From Variovorax paradoxus (GTDB lineage: Bacteria > Pseudomonadota > Gammaproteobacteria > Burkholderiales > Burkholderiaceae_C), in the NCBI RefSeq assembly GCF_902712855.1, contig NZ_LR743507.1, positions 2,528,001 through 2,592,000 on the forward strand: 64,000 nucleotides of DNA. Reading direction: 5' to 3'. The notes under the pieces were generated by a model, which was not told the origin of the DNA, did not search any database, and saw only the letters and a program-made list of their open reading frames with translations. This document shows positions 24,296 to 32,719 of the stretch, in pieces. Every line of letters starts with the position of its first letter. Positions within the stretch are counted from its first letter, which is position 1. The position numbers and the translations under genes are program-made.

Positions 24296-25606
24296 TCAGG
24301 CACCTGCCTTTTCCGCGGCCTTCAGCGCACGCTTCAGGTCGTCGATCAGGTCGGACGGGTCTTCGAGCCCGATCGACAGGCGGATCGTGCCCTGGGAGAT
24401 GCCCGCGCCCGCCAGCGCCTCGTCCGTCATGCGGAAGTGCGTGGTGCTCGCCGGGTGGATCACCAGGCTGCGGCAGTCGCCCACGTTGGCCAGGTGGCTG
24501 AACAGCTTGAGCGTCTCGATGAAGGCCTTGCCCTGCGCGCGGCTGCCCTTGATGTCGAAGCTGAACACCGCGCCGGCGCCGCGCGCGCCGTGGCGCAGCA
24601 GCTTCTGCGCGAGCGCATGGCTCGGGTGCGATTCGATCAGCGGATGGCCCACGCGCGAGACGAATGGGTGCGTGGCGAGGAACTCGACCACCTTCTGCGT
24701 GTTGTCGATGTGGCGCTCCATGCGCAGCGGCAGCGTCTCGATGCCCTGCAGGATCAGCCACGCGGTGTGCGGGCTCATCGAGGCACCGAAGTCGCGCAGC
24801 CCTTCGCGGCGCGCGCGCAGCAGGAAGGCGCCCACGGTGCTTTCCTCGCTGAAGACCATGTTGTGGAAGCCGTCGTAGGCCTGTGTCAGTTCGGCGAACT
24901 TGCCCGACTTCTCCCAGTCGAAGCTGCCGCCGTCGACCACCACGCCGCCGATGACGGTGCCGTGGCCCGACAGGAACTTGGTGGCCGAGTGATAGACCAG
25001 GTCGGCGCCCCAGTCGAAGGGCTTGATGAGGTAGGGCGAGGTCAGGGTGGAGTCGACCAGCAGCGGCACGCCGGCCTCGTGCGCGATGTCGCTCACCGCA
25101 GGGATGTCGAGCACGTCCAGCCCGGGGTTGCCCACGGTCTCGCCGAAGAAGAGCTTGGTCTCGGGGCGTACCGCGGCGCGCCAGCCGTCGAGGTCGCCCG
25201 GCTTCACGAAGGTGGTCTCGATGCCGAAGCGGCGCATCGTGTAGTGCAGCAGGTTCTGCGAGCCGCCGTACAGGGCGGTGCTGGCCACGATGTGCGAGCC
25301 CGAGCCCATGAGCGTGGCCACCGACAGGTGCAGCGCGGCCTGGCCGCTGGCCGTGGCGATGGCGCCGATGCCGCCCTCGAGCGCCGACACGCGCTGTTCC
25401 AGCACCGCGTTGGTCGGGTTGCTGATGCGCGAATACACGTGGCCGGCACGCTCCAGGTTGAAGAGCGCGGCCGCATGGTCGCTCGACTCGAACACGAAGG
25501 AGGTGGTCAGGTGAATGGGCACAGCCCGCGCGCCGGTGGCGGGGTCGGGCGCGGCGCCGGCATGCAGCGCGAGGGTATCGAAACCGGGGTCGGAATATCC
25601 GGGCAT
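24296..25606 (-). CDS. metY: O-acetylhomoserine aminocarboxypropyltransferase (sulfhydrylase)
   Basis: 436 residues, typical of MetY. A PLP-dependent Cys/Met metabolism enzyme that makes homocysteine from O-acetylhomoserine and sulfide. Visible are SGQAALHLSVATL, YGGSQNLLHYT, FFGETVGNPGLDVLDIP, the PLP lysine in YHSATKFLSGHGTVIGG and GDCRSLVIHPASTTH. The 207-bp gap to the divergent CBS gene should hold its promoter. I saw no convincing SAM or SAH riboswitch there. Confidence 0.93.
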   Translation of the reverse strand: MPGYSDPGFDTLALHAGAAPDPATGARAVPIHLTTSFVFESSDHAAALFNLERAGHVYSRISNPTNAVLEQRVSALEGGIGAIATASGQAALHLSVATLMGSGSHIVASTALYGGSQNLLHYTMRRFGIETTFVKPGDLDGWRAAVRPETKLFFGETVGNPGLDVLDIPAVSDIAHEAGVPLLVDSTLTSPYLIKPFDWGADLVYHSATKFLSGHGTVIGGVVVDGGSFDWEKSGKFAELTQAYDGFHNMVFSEESTVGAFLLRARREGLRDFGASMSPHTAWLILQGIETLPLRMERHIDNTQKVVEFLATHPFVSRVGHPLIESHPSHALAQKLLRHGARGAGAVFSFDIKGSRAQGKAFIETLKLFSHLANVGDCRSLVIHPASTTHFRMTDEALAGAGISQGTIRLSIGLEDPSDLIDDLKRALKAAEKAGA

Positions 25607-25813
25607 TGGGGCCTTTCTCAGTGTGCGCGGTTGTCTCTGGGGTCGCTTCGCAATGCTCCGTTACGTCTGCGATTCATGCGTTCGCGACAGGGGCGTGCGG
25701 GTCGGCGTCGATTGTGGGCTATATTCAAAAAAGGCACCCCGCCGACACCGCTTCATGCATACCCCAGAGATTGCTCACACCGAGCCGAGATTGAGTCCCG
25801 AGAGGAGCACACG

Positions 25814-26269
25814 ATGAAAGTCAGCGACATCCTTCGCGTCAAGGGCAATACGCTCTTCACCATCACGCCAGACGACAGGCTGGCAGAAGCCGCCAACACG
25901 ATGGCGGAAAAGGACATCGGTTCGCTGGTGGTCATGGAGCACGGCGACCTTGTCGGCATGCTCACCTTCCGCGAGGTGATCGTCGCCATCGTCAACAACG
26001 GCGGCCAGGTTGGCACCACGCTCGTGCGCAAGGCCATGGACGACGCGCCCGTCACCTGCACCCTCGAAACCGACCTCGACGAGATCCGTCGGATCATGCT
26101 CGAGCGCCATGCACGCTACATGCCGGTCATGGACAAGCGCATGCTCATGGGCGTCATCAGCTTCTACGACGTCGCCAAGGCCGTCGTCGACAGCCAGAAC
26201 TTCGAGAACAAGATGCTCAAGGCCTACATCCGCGACTGGCCGGCCGAAGACGAAAGCAAGACCGGCTGA
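25814..26269 (+). CDS. Two-CBS-domain protein
   Basis: 151 residues made of two CBS domains: MKVSDIL...TLFTITPDDRLAEAANTMAEKDIGSL and a second from about residue 75 (APVTCTLETDLDEIRRIMLERHARYMPVM). Such pairs bind adenine nucleotides and act as energy or NAD sensors; the partner is unknown. The start at 25814 is preceded by AGAGGAG. An array of four hairpin repeats begins 37 bases after its stop, but the array is oriented toward the gene on the other side. Confidence 0.88.
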   Translation: MKVSDILRVKGNTLFTITPDDRLAEAANTMAEKDIGSLVVMEHGDLVGMLTFREVIVAIVNNGGQVGTTLVRKAMDDAPVTCTLETDLDEIRRIMLERHARYMPVMDKRMLMGVISFYDVAKAVVDSQNFENKMLKAYIRDWPAEDESKTG

Positions 26270-26305
26270 GCCCGGCACCCGGCAAGCCCCGCCAGTCCAG
26301 AGCCA

Positions 26306-26697
26306 GGAACACCGCGGAACCGGCTCCACTGGTCCTAAGCTGTCGCCCCCGGTAGAGGGAAGGCGAAGCGGACACGAAGTGCCGCGCAGCCTGGGGGCGA
26401 GCCGTGAACACCGCGGAACCGGCTTTGCCGGGCCGCAGGTGTTGCCCCCGGTAGGGGGAAGGAGAAGCGACACGAAGTGCGCGCATCCTGGGGGCGAGCC
26501 CAGGAACACCGCGGAACCGGCTTTGCCGGGCCGCAGGTGTTGCCCCCGGTCGGGGGAAGGAGAAGCGACACGAAGTGCGCGCATCCTGGGGGCGAGCCAA
26601 GAACACCGCGGAACCGGCTTTGCCGGGCCGCAGGTGTTGCCCCCGGTCGGGGGAAGGAGAAGCGACACGAAGTGCGCGAAGCCTGGGGGCGAGCCTA
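26306..26697 (+). repeat. Tandem array of four hairpin repeats (period about 97-99 bp)
   Basis: Units start at about 26307, 26406, 26504 and 26601. The last three are nearly identical. Each has an outer stem ACACC/GGTGT, middle GCGG/CCGC, inner CCGGC/GCCGG around TTT, a second hairpin CCCCC/GGGGG with loop GGTA or GGTC, then GCGACACGAAGTGCGCG and CTGGGGGCGAGCC. The first unit has lost one side of the nested hairpin. The array ends one base before the stop codon of the Bug gene at 26699, so in that gene's sense it is its 3'-UTR. Confidence 0.9.
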
Positions 26698-26698
26698 G

Positions 26699-27688
26699 CT
26701 ACTCTTTGATGTTGGCGGTCTGCACGATCTTCTGGTTGCGCGCGTACTCCGCGTGCACAAACTTCCCGAACGACTCCGCCGTGCCGCTGCCCGGCAGCGC
26801 GCCTTGCTCCATCAGCTTGGCGCGCACACCCTCTTCCTGAAGCACCGCGTTCAGTTCCTGGTTGATCTGGGCGACCACGGCCGGCGGCGTCTTCGCGGGC
26901 GCGAAGATGCCGGTCCAGCTCACCATGTCGAAGCCCTTGAGGCCGGGCATCTCGTCGAAGGTCGGCACGTTGGGCAGCGCGGCCAGCCGCTTGCTGCTGG
27001 TGGTGCCCAGTGCCTTCAGGCGCTTGCCGTTCACATGCGGAATCGCGCTCGTGCTCACCAGCATCGCCAGGTCGACCTGGTCGCCGATGACGTCGGTAGC
27101 GATCTGGGCGCCACCGCGATAGGGCACGTGCGTCACGAAGATGCCGCTGCGCTCCTTCAGCAGTTCCATCGACAGCTGCAGCACGGTGCCCACGCCCGAG
27201 GTGGCGTAGTTGAACTTGCCGGGCCTGGCCTTGGCGAGCTTCACGAAGTCGCCGAAGGTCTGCGCCTCAAGGCCGGGGCGTGCCACCAGGACCATGGGCG
27301 CGGTGTTGAGCAGGCCGACCGGCGCCAGGTCCTTCAGCGGGTCGAAGCGGAAGGCCGTCGGATTCACCAGCTTGCCGATGGCGATGGCGCTGTCCGGGCC
27401 CACCACCAGCGTGTAGCCGTCGGGCGTCGCATTCACTGCCTTGGCCACGCCGATGGCGCCGCCTGCGCCGCTCACGTTCTCGATCACCACCGACTGCTTG
27501 AGCCGCTCGCCGAGTCGCTGCGCAACGAGCCGCGCATTGACGTCCACGCTGCCGCCGGCAGTGAACGGCACGATCAGCGTGATGGGCTTCGCGGCAGGCC
27601 ATGCCTGGGCAAGGGCCATGGAGGGCAGCGCCGCGCAGAGTGCGGCGGCGAGAAGCAGACGGCGAGGCGTGTGCATGGCGTGGGTCAT
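26699..27688 (-). CDS. Bug/TctC-family periplasmic receptor (2)
   Basis: 329 residues. Signal peptide RRLLLAAALCAALPSMALAQ followed by WPAAKPITLIVPFTAGGSVDVNAR, VVIENVSGAGGAIGVAKAV and TPDGYTLVVGPDSA, all Bug landmarks. The ATG at 27688 overlaps the adenosine deaminase stop (ATGA). An internal ATG at 27676 would also give an intact leader. Pairing with a deaminase suggests a nucleoside or purine ligand, but that is inference. No permease genes are adjacent. Confidence 0.88.
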   Translation of the reverse strand: MTHAMHTPRRLLLAAALCAALPSMALAQAWPAAKPITLIVPFTAGGSVDVNARLVAQRLGERLKQSVVIENVSGAGGAIGVAKAVNATPDGYTLVVGPDSAIAIGKLVNPTAFRFDPLKDLAPVGLLNTAPMVLVARPGLEAQTFGDFVKLAKARPGKFNYATSGVGTVLQLSMELLKERSGIFVTHVPYRGGAQIATDVIGDQVDLAMLVSTSAIPHVNGKRLKALGTTSSKRLAALPNVPTFDEMPGLKGFDMVSWTGIFAPAKTPPAVVAQINQELNAVLQEEGVRAKLMEQGALPGSGTAESFGKFVHAEYARNQKIVQTANIKE

Positions 27689-28782
27689 CCTTGGTGGTCG
27701 GGGGAAGGGGCGGGCTCGTCGGCGAGGCGGGCGCGCAGCGAGTCGTAGGCGTCGCTCCACTGCGTGCGCCATTCGCGGCGCTGCGTGTCGTCGATCCACG
27801 CACCATCGAGGCCGTTGTGCATGAAGCCGCGCAGGTCGTCGAGACCGAAGCCGAAGTCGCGCACCATCATCAGCCAGGCCTGCGTGGGCGTGACCTTGTG
27901 CAGCGTCGGGTCGTCGGTGTTGGGATGGATGCGGAGGCCCAGGCCGGGCATGCGGCGGATCGGGTGGTCCAGGGCCCAGCGGTCGGCGGGCAGCGTGCGC
28001 AGGTAGTAGGAATTGGTCGGCACCACGGTGAAGATCACGCCGCGTTCGGCGCACTGGCGCGCGAAGTCGGGCTCGTCGACCACCGTATAGCCGTGGTCGA
28101 TGCGGTCGACCTGCAGCACGTCGAGCGCCGTGCGCACGTTGGTCCACGGCATGCCGAACTCGCCCGCGTGCGCGGTGGTCTTCAGGCCGGCTTTCTTCGC
28201 ATTCGCATAGGCCTGGGTGAACAGCTCCGGCGGCCGGTCGTTCTCGCGGTAGTCGATGCCGATGCCGATCACCTCGTCGCAGCGGTGCGACGTGACCCAC
28301 TCGACCATTTCCACCGCCGCCTCGGCGCTGGCCTCGCGGTCGATGGCGGCAATGAGGCGCCCGACGATGCCGAACTCCTGCTGCGCATCGTGGATCGCGC
28401 GCACGATCGCACCTTGCGCCATGGCGTAGGGAATGCCGGACGCGTGCACCGTGCCGGTCGGGTTCCAGAAGAACTCGGCATAGCGAACGTTGTGCGATGC
28501 CGCGTCCTGCAGGTATTCCAGCGCGAGCTGGTAGAGATCGCCGGCGCTTCGCACCAGCTGGGCGTCGAGCGCGCGGAGCACCCGCAGCACGCCGACCGGC
28601 TTTTCGCCCCGTGTGTAGAAGCCCTCGATCTCGTCGGCCGCCAGCGGCGCGCCGGCGCGCAGGTTGAGTTGCTTGAAGGTGTCGTGGCGCACCGTGCCGA
28701 ACAGGTGGCAATGCAGCTCCACCTTGGGGATCGCACGCAGGAAGGGCTCCAGCGTGAAGGGGACAGGCGTGGGGCTGGTCAT
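27685..28782 (-). CDS. Adenosine deaminase family protein
   Basis: 365 residues. Metal-binding and catalytic motifs of the amidohydrolase-fold ADA family are present: KVELHCHLFG, TTAHAGEFG, DRIDHGYTVV and HPNTDDP. The family contains adenosine, adenine and 6-aminodeoxyfutalosine deaminases; the first residues fit a purine deaminase but the exact base is not decidable. It is the first gene of a two-gene operon with the Bug receptor and diverges from a LysR gene 94 bases away. Confidence 0.85.
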   Translation of the reverse strand: MTSPTPVPFTLEPFLRAIPKVELHCHLFGTVRHDTFKQLNLRAGAPLAADEIEGFYTRGEKPVGVLRVLRALDAQLVRSAGDLYQLALEYLQDAASHNVRYAEFFWNPTGTVHASGIPYAMAQGAIVRAIHDAQQEFGIVGRLIAAIDREASAEAAVEMVEWVTSHRCDEVIGIGIDYRENDRPPELFTQAYANAKKAGLKTTAHAGEFGMPWTNVRTALDVLQVDRIDHGYTVVDEPDFARQCAERGVIFTVVPTNSYYLRTLPADRWALDHPIRRMPGLGLRIHPNTDDPTLHKVTPTQAWLMMVRDFGFGLDDLRGFMHNGLDGAWIDDTQRREWRTQWSDAYDSLRARLADEPAPSPDHQG

Positions 28783-28876
28783 CGAAGCAGTCTAGTCAGG
28801 GCGACCTCATAAGGAAAATTTTGAATTTCTATAATTTGATTCACCCGATCAATAACCGATGCAACCAGGAGTGACC

Positions 28877-29827
28877 ATGGCCGCCTTGCCCCTGCGTGCG
28901 CTCACGATGCGCCAGTTGCAGTTCTTCTCGGTCCTGGTGGAAGAAGGCCAGTTCGGCCGTGCTGCAAAACGGCTGGCCATCACGCAGCCGGCGCTCAGCA
29001 ATGCGATCAAGCAGATGGAAAAGCTGCTGGGCGTCGAACTGCTCACGCGCTCGACCCATCGGCTGGAGCTCACGCCCGTGGGCGCCGAGGTGCTTGCACG
29101 CACCGACTTCCTGGTCAACACCTTCGAAGTGGCGCTGCGCGACATCGAAAGCACGGTACAGCGCGGCCGGGCCTTCGTGCGCATCGGTGTCATTCCGTCG
29201 GCCGCAGCGCGGGTGGCTGCTGCGGCCGGCGAGTTCACGCAGGGCGCGCAGAGGGACCTGGAGCTGGCCTGGCGCGACGCGCCGTCCAACACGCTGCTGG
29301 CCGAGGTGCGCAGCGGCCAGCTCGACATGGCGGTGGCCGCCATCACCGAGCCGCCGGGCGGGCTGGCCTGCATCGACCTGTTCCGCGACCCGCTGGTGCT
29401 GGTGGTGCGGCGCGACCATGCGCTGGCCGCGGCGGGCGACGCGGACTGGGAGGTCATCGGCAAGGAACGGCTGGTGCTGTTCGAGACCGGCAGCATGCCG
29501 GCGCTGGGCAATCCGGCGCGCGCACAGTTCGCGCAGGGCGCCGAGTCATACCGCGTGAGCTACTCCGAAACGCTCTATGCGCTGGTGCGCAGCGGCCAGG
29601 CGCTGGGGCTGATGCCGCGCCTGTACACCTCGTCGCTGCGCGACCCCGAACTGGCCGTGGTGCCGCTGCTGAAACCGCGCATCGAGCGCCGCGTGGTGCT
29701 GGCCTACCTGCCGGGCCCGATGCGCAACGTGGTGGCGCAGGAGCTCATCGCATTCCTGCGCGAACGGCTGCCGCAGGCCGCCGAACCGGCCGTGCGGCGT
29801 ATGAAGGCCCCGCGGGTGCGCCGCTGA
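28877..29827 (+). CDS. LysR-type regulator (1), divergent from ADA-Bug operon
   Basis: 316 residues. The N-terminal HTH has MRQLQFFSVLVEEGQFGRAA, ITQPALSNAIKQMEKLLGVELL; the effector domain follows from about residue 95. The ATG at 28877 has CAGGAG six bases upstream; an ATG at 28859 has no site. A TATAAT box at 28830-28835 on the plus strand sits 42 bases before the start, without a good -35. Divergence from the deaminase/Bug pair suggests it regulates them. Confidence 0.9.
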   Translation: MAALPLRALTMRQLQFFSVLVEEGQFGRAAKRLAITQPALSNAIKQMEKLLGVELLTRSTHRLELTPVGAEVLARTDFLVNTFEVALRDIESTVQRGRAFVRIGVIPSAAARVAAAAGEFTQGAQRDLELAWRDAPSNTLLAEVRSGQLDMAVAAITEPPGGLACIDLFRDPLVLVVRRDHALAAAGDADWEVIGKERLVLFETGSMPALGNPARAQFAQGAESYRVSYSETLYALVRSGQALGLMPRLYTSSLRDPELAVVPLLKPRIERRVVLAYLPGPMRNVVAQELIAFLRERLPQAAEPAVRRMKAPRVRR

Positions 29828-29830
29828 AAG

Positions 29831-30505
29831 TCATTCCATCCGCACCTCGCGCCTGAAGCGCTCGAGCGTCCAGCCATCGCCGAGCAGGAACATGCGCGTG
29901 TGGAGCTCGGTCAACGTGCGGGCTTCGATCTCCTTGCCGAGATAGCGCAACCGCCTGGCGCGCAGATCGACGAAGCCTGCCTCGTGCTGCCGCGACAGGC
30001 ACTGCCAGAGCGCATGCGCGCCCGGCGACTGGCGCGCGCCGCTCATGAGGCAGATGCCCTGAGCCAGTGCCCAGCCATACACCGCCGAGGCCAGGCCGCG
30101 GCGCTGGAACGCCGGGTCGTACTGCGAATGCGGCGCGCGGATGTGGCGGTCGGCGCGGCGGTCGAGTTCGATGAGGCGGTTGAACACGGTGTAGCCCACG
30201 AGGCGGTCGCGGCGCGTGTCCTCGATGTAGACGTACAGCTCGCCGTCGGCCTCGCGACAACGTGCCCGCAGGCCCGGGTCGCCGAGCACGAGATGCGGCA
30301 TGTCCTGCAGGCGGTCGCCGAGTGCGCGCATGCGTTCGTGCACCGGCAGGAGCGTGTCCGCGGGCTTCGCCCTGCGCGGGTCGACGTCGATCCGCAGCTC
30401 GGCAGGGCGCAGCAGCCAGCGGGGCGGCAGGGCGAGAAAACGTGGCAGAAGAGGCAGCAGAAAGGGCGACAGCAAAGGCGGCGCCAGCGCCAGGCCGGGC
30501 GTCAT
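29831..30505 (-). CDS. Putative GNAT-like acetyltransferase
   Basis: 224 residues. A hydrophobic, proline-rich N-terminus (APPLLSPFLLPLLPRFLALP) could be a membrane-associated segment. The middle shows a GNAT-like acetyl-CoA loop (FQRRGLASAVYGWALAQG, R-R-G-x-A) after LVGYTVFNRLIELDRRADRHI. No exact family was recognised. The ATG overlaps the universal stress gene stop (ATGA). Convergent with the LysR gene three bases away. Confidence 0.6.
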   Translation of the reverse strand: MTPGLALAPPLLSPFLLPLLPRFLALPPRWLLRPAELRIDVDPRRAKPADTLLPVHERMRALGDRLQDMPHLVLGDPGLRARCREADGELYVYIEDTRRDRLVGYTVFNRLIELDRRADRHIRAPHSQYDPAFQRRGLASAVYGWALAQGICLMSGARQSPGAHALWQCLSRQHEAGFVDLRARRLRYLGKEIEARTLTELHTRMFLLGDGWTLERFRREVRME

Positions 30506-31383
30506 TGCGCCGGCGCCGCGGCGCGGCGTCCCTGCCATTGCGCGAGCGCGCCGTGCGGCACCACCAGCACATCGCTCGTGGACCATCGCAGCACGCGCAG
30601 CGCCACACTGCCGAACAGGAAGTCCATCAGCGCCGTGCCGCGCCGCTTGCCGACCACCAGCAGGTCGGCGTTCGTGTACTGCTGCTGCACCGCGGCCTGC
30701 CGCGCGGGGTCGCCGCGCCCGATCGACGACACCACGCGGTTGCGGCGCGCGGTCGTCGCGTCGGACAGCCACAGCATCCGGTCTCGCGCGTGGCGTGCAC
30801 AGGCGTGGCGGTAGGCGTCGATGACGTGCACCGACACATCGGCCTGCCGCAGCTTGCCTTCGTGCATGGCGTTGAAGGCGTGGAACAGTTCGATATCGGC
30901 CGCGCTGTCGAACGCGCAGGCGAGGTCGACCAGCGGACGCGATTCGTCCATGAGGTCGACGGCGACGAGCACGCGCCGGTAGCCGTTCGCACGCGCATCG
31001 AGCCGTACGACCAGCACCGGCTTGCGCGCCTTGCGCAGCAGCCGTTCGGCGGGCTGGCCCAGGAAGAAGCCGGTGGCGGAGCGGTCGGGATCGTCGGCGA
31101 TCACGACGAGATCGCACCAGCCCGCCTCCTCGGCGGCGCCCTCGAGGCCGCCATGCGTGGTGTCGACCTTCTTCACGAGGATGCCGAAGCGCTCGGCCGC
31201 GTCGACGCACACCGCGCCGAGGCCCGCTGCCGCATTGGCATCCGCAGGGCCTGCGAAGCCCGGCGGGGCGTACATGATCTTCAGCAGCGCGCCGTGCGCC
31301 GAAGCGATGGAAGCCGCGCGCACGACGGTTCGCAGGCCCGGCGCGGACAGGTCCGTCACCGCCAGGATGGATTGGATGTTCAT
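30502..31383 (-). CDS. Tandem universal stress protein (UspA-type)
   Basis: 293 residues with two Usp domains: MNIQSILAVTDLSAPGLRTVVRAA and a second from about 155 (YRRVLVAVDLMDESRPLVDLA). The second ends with the nucleotide-binding signature DLLVVGKRRGTALMDFLFGS (G-x2-G-x9-G-S like). The start at 31383 follows GGAAAG; the upstream in-frame extension is not needed. It forms a two-gene operon with the acetyltransferase-like gene. Confidence 0.85.
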   Translation of the reverse strand: MNIQSILAVTDLSAPGLRTVVRAASIASAHGALLKIMYAPPGFAGPADANAAAGLGAVCVDAAERFGILVKKVDTTHGGLEGAAEEAGWCDLVVIADDPDRSATGFFLGQPAERLLRKARKPVLVVRLDARANGYRRVLVAVDLMDESRPLVDLACAFDSAADIELFHAFNAMHEGKLRQADVSVHVIDAYRHACARHARDRMLWLSDATTARRNRVVSSIGRGDPARQAAVQQQYTNADLLVVGKRRGTALMDFLFGSVALRVLRWSTSDVLVVPHGALAQWQGRRAAAPAQ

Positions 31384-31782
31384 CGGTGTTCTTTCCGCAT
31401 GACGAAGCCGGCCGCCGCAGCAGCGACGTGCGGCGACAGGCAAGGAAATCAGCTGGGGAAAGCGCGGCGTGCCCGTGCGGGCGCGCTACCGCGCGGGTGG
31501 GGCCCGGCGGTCGATGAAAGGTGCTGAAGGAGGGAGAGGGAGGCTGACCGCCGGGCTCAGAGATCTGCGAGGGTCTGGTGCGACCCCGCAGTCATCCGCG
31601 CAGTGAAGACTGCGCGCGACCTGTTGCGGATGAAAGCCTGGCGTTGCATGGGTCGGAGTGTAGGAAGCCGCGGGCACCGGGGCAAACAATGGCCTCACGG
31701 TGCTTGCCGGATTGCAGGCACCGGCGCGGAATGTGGAGCGCCGAGTGCCGAGCGTCCAGCGCCGCGTGTTTCGCATCGAGGC
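31384..31782. other. Intergenic region with one perfect hairpin
   Basis: 399 bp between the Usp gene (leftward) and the 3' end of the IclR gene. The only clear structure is an 8-bp perfect inverted repeat CGCGCAGT/ACTGCGCG with loop GAAG at 31597-31616, without a T-tract on either side. It could be a weak terminator for iclR or a regulatory structure for the Usp operon. A short minus-strand frame (31486-31776) has no codon bias or ribosome site and was not called. The rest shows nothing recognisable. Confidence 0.5.
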
Positions 31783-32610
31783 TCAGTCGCTCGCAGGCGG
31801 CAGGCCCAGGCCGGCCTGCGCGAGCTTGCGCTCGATGTTCTGCGCGGCGAGTTGCAGGTCGCCGAGGTGCGCCGAGACGATCTCGCGCTCGCTCTTCACC
31901 GCCGGCAGCCAGGCGCAACTGAGGCAACCGACCACCGCGCCTTCGTGCCGCAACGGCACCGATACCGCGCCGAAGCGGTCGGGCGAATCGAGGCTGGTCG
32001 CGGTCGGGTCGCGCGCCACGTAGCCGAGGTCGCGTGCGTGGGCCACCATGCGGCGGATGTGCTCGGGCCGCCGCGCGCTGCGGTCGAAGTCGTTGGGCGA
32101 ACGCGCGAGCGCCGCCAGGATTTCGCGCCGCTCTTCCTCGGGGCAGAACGACAGGTAGCAGCGGCCCAGCGACGACAGCAGCATCGGCGGCCGGAAGCCG
32201 AGCGCGCGGTAGTTGACGGCGAGGCCGTTGCGCGGCCGGTCGGTGTCGAGGATGAGCATCGCCGTGCCGTCGCGCACGCCGAGGTCGATGGGCCATGGCA
32301 CCACGCGCTGCAGGGTGGCGCGCGCGCTGGCCGCCAGCGCCGAGAGGCGCGTACGCCATGCCACCACCGGGCCCGATTGCCCGATGGCCGAGGTGGGCAC
32401 GTAGCGCCTGTCGTGCTCGCTGCGCTCGACCCAGCCCGCGTGCTGCAGCGTCTTGAGGATGCGCAGCAGCGTGGCCTTCGACAGGCCGGTCTGCCGGTGC
32501 AACTCCTGCAGGGTGACTGCGGACGAGCGCTGGATGGCCAGCATCACGTCGAGTCCGCGGCGCAGCGCGTCGATCGACTTCACGCTGTTCGCGCCGGCGG
32601 TATCGGACAT
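31783..32610 (-). CDS. IclR-family regulator
   Basis: 275 residues. Winged HTH (SIDALRRGLDVMLAIQRSSAVTLQELHRQTGLSKATLLRILKTLQHAGWV) at about 8-60 (quoted only as position marker: key residues L-Q-E-L-x-x-x-T-G-L-S-K-A-T). The IclR effector domain follows with SLGRCYLSF and AVSVPLRHEGAVVGCLS. The start MSDTAG at 32610 is chosen. Divergent from a Bug-Rieske dioxygenase operon, its likely target; a palindrome lies 19 bases upstream of its ATG. Confidence 0.9.
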   Translation of the reverse strand: MSDTAGANSVKSIDALRRGLDVMLAIQRSSAVTLQELHRQTGLSKATLLRILKTLQHAGWVERSEHDRRYVPTSAIGQSGPVVAWRTRLSALAASARATLQRVVPWPIDLGVRDGTAMLILDTDRPRNGLAVNYRALGFRPPMLLSSLGRCYLSFCPEEERREILAALARSPNDFDRSARRPEHIRRMVAHARDLGYVARDPTATSLDSPDRFGAVSVPLRHEGAVVGCLSCAWLPAVKSEREIVSAHLGDLQLAAQNIERKLAQAGLGLPPASD

Positions 32611-32628
32611 GTGCTTACCCTCAATTGG

Positions 32629-32641
32629 TTCACTGAGTGAA
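32629..32641. promoter_or_regulatory. Candidate IclR operator, 13-bp palindrome
   Basis: TTCACTGAGTGAA is a perfect 6-1-6 inverted repeat in the divergent gap between the IclR gene (ATG at 32610) and the Bug gene (ATG at 32720). Its position would allow autorepression and control of the catabolic genes. Known IclR-family sites are short palindromes of this size, but this exact site is inferred, not matched. Confidence 0.5.
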
Positions 32642-32719
32642 ACTATATCTTCTGGCTGCGCGACCGCGTTCCTACAGTCCGATCGACCTCCAACGTCGTT
32701 CCCACTGAAGGAAAAGAGC

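Noticed and set aside
25607..25813. Possible SAM/SAH riboswitch in front of metY
   Set aside because: I could not find the conserved cores of known SAM or SAH riboswitches. A covariance-model search with Infernal against Rfam would decide.
25775..26668. Minus-strand open frame translating the repeat array at 26.3 kb, with repeated LPPTGGNTCGPAKPVPRC-type peptides
   Set aside because: The peptide repeats come from the 98-bp DNA repeat, which is conserved as structure with changes that keep base pairing and not amino acids. Similar false frames occur at 63164-63586 and 58167 onward.
26306..26697. CRISPR array at the tandem repeats
   Set aside because: The units are about 98 bp and contiguous with only 3-5 bp between them. 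There are no unique spacers and no cas genes.
31486..31776. Minus-strand 96-codon frame between iclR and the Usp gene
   Set aside because: No ribosome site, odd composition and no homology that I recognise.
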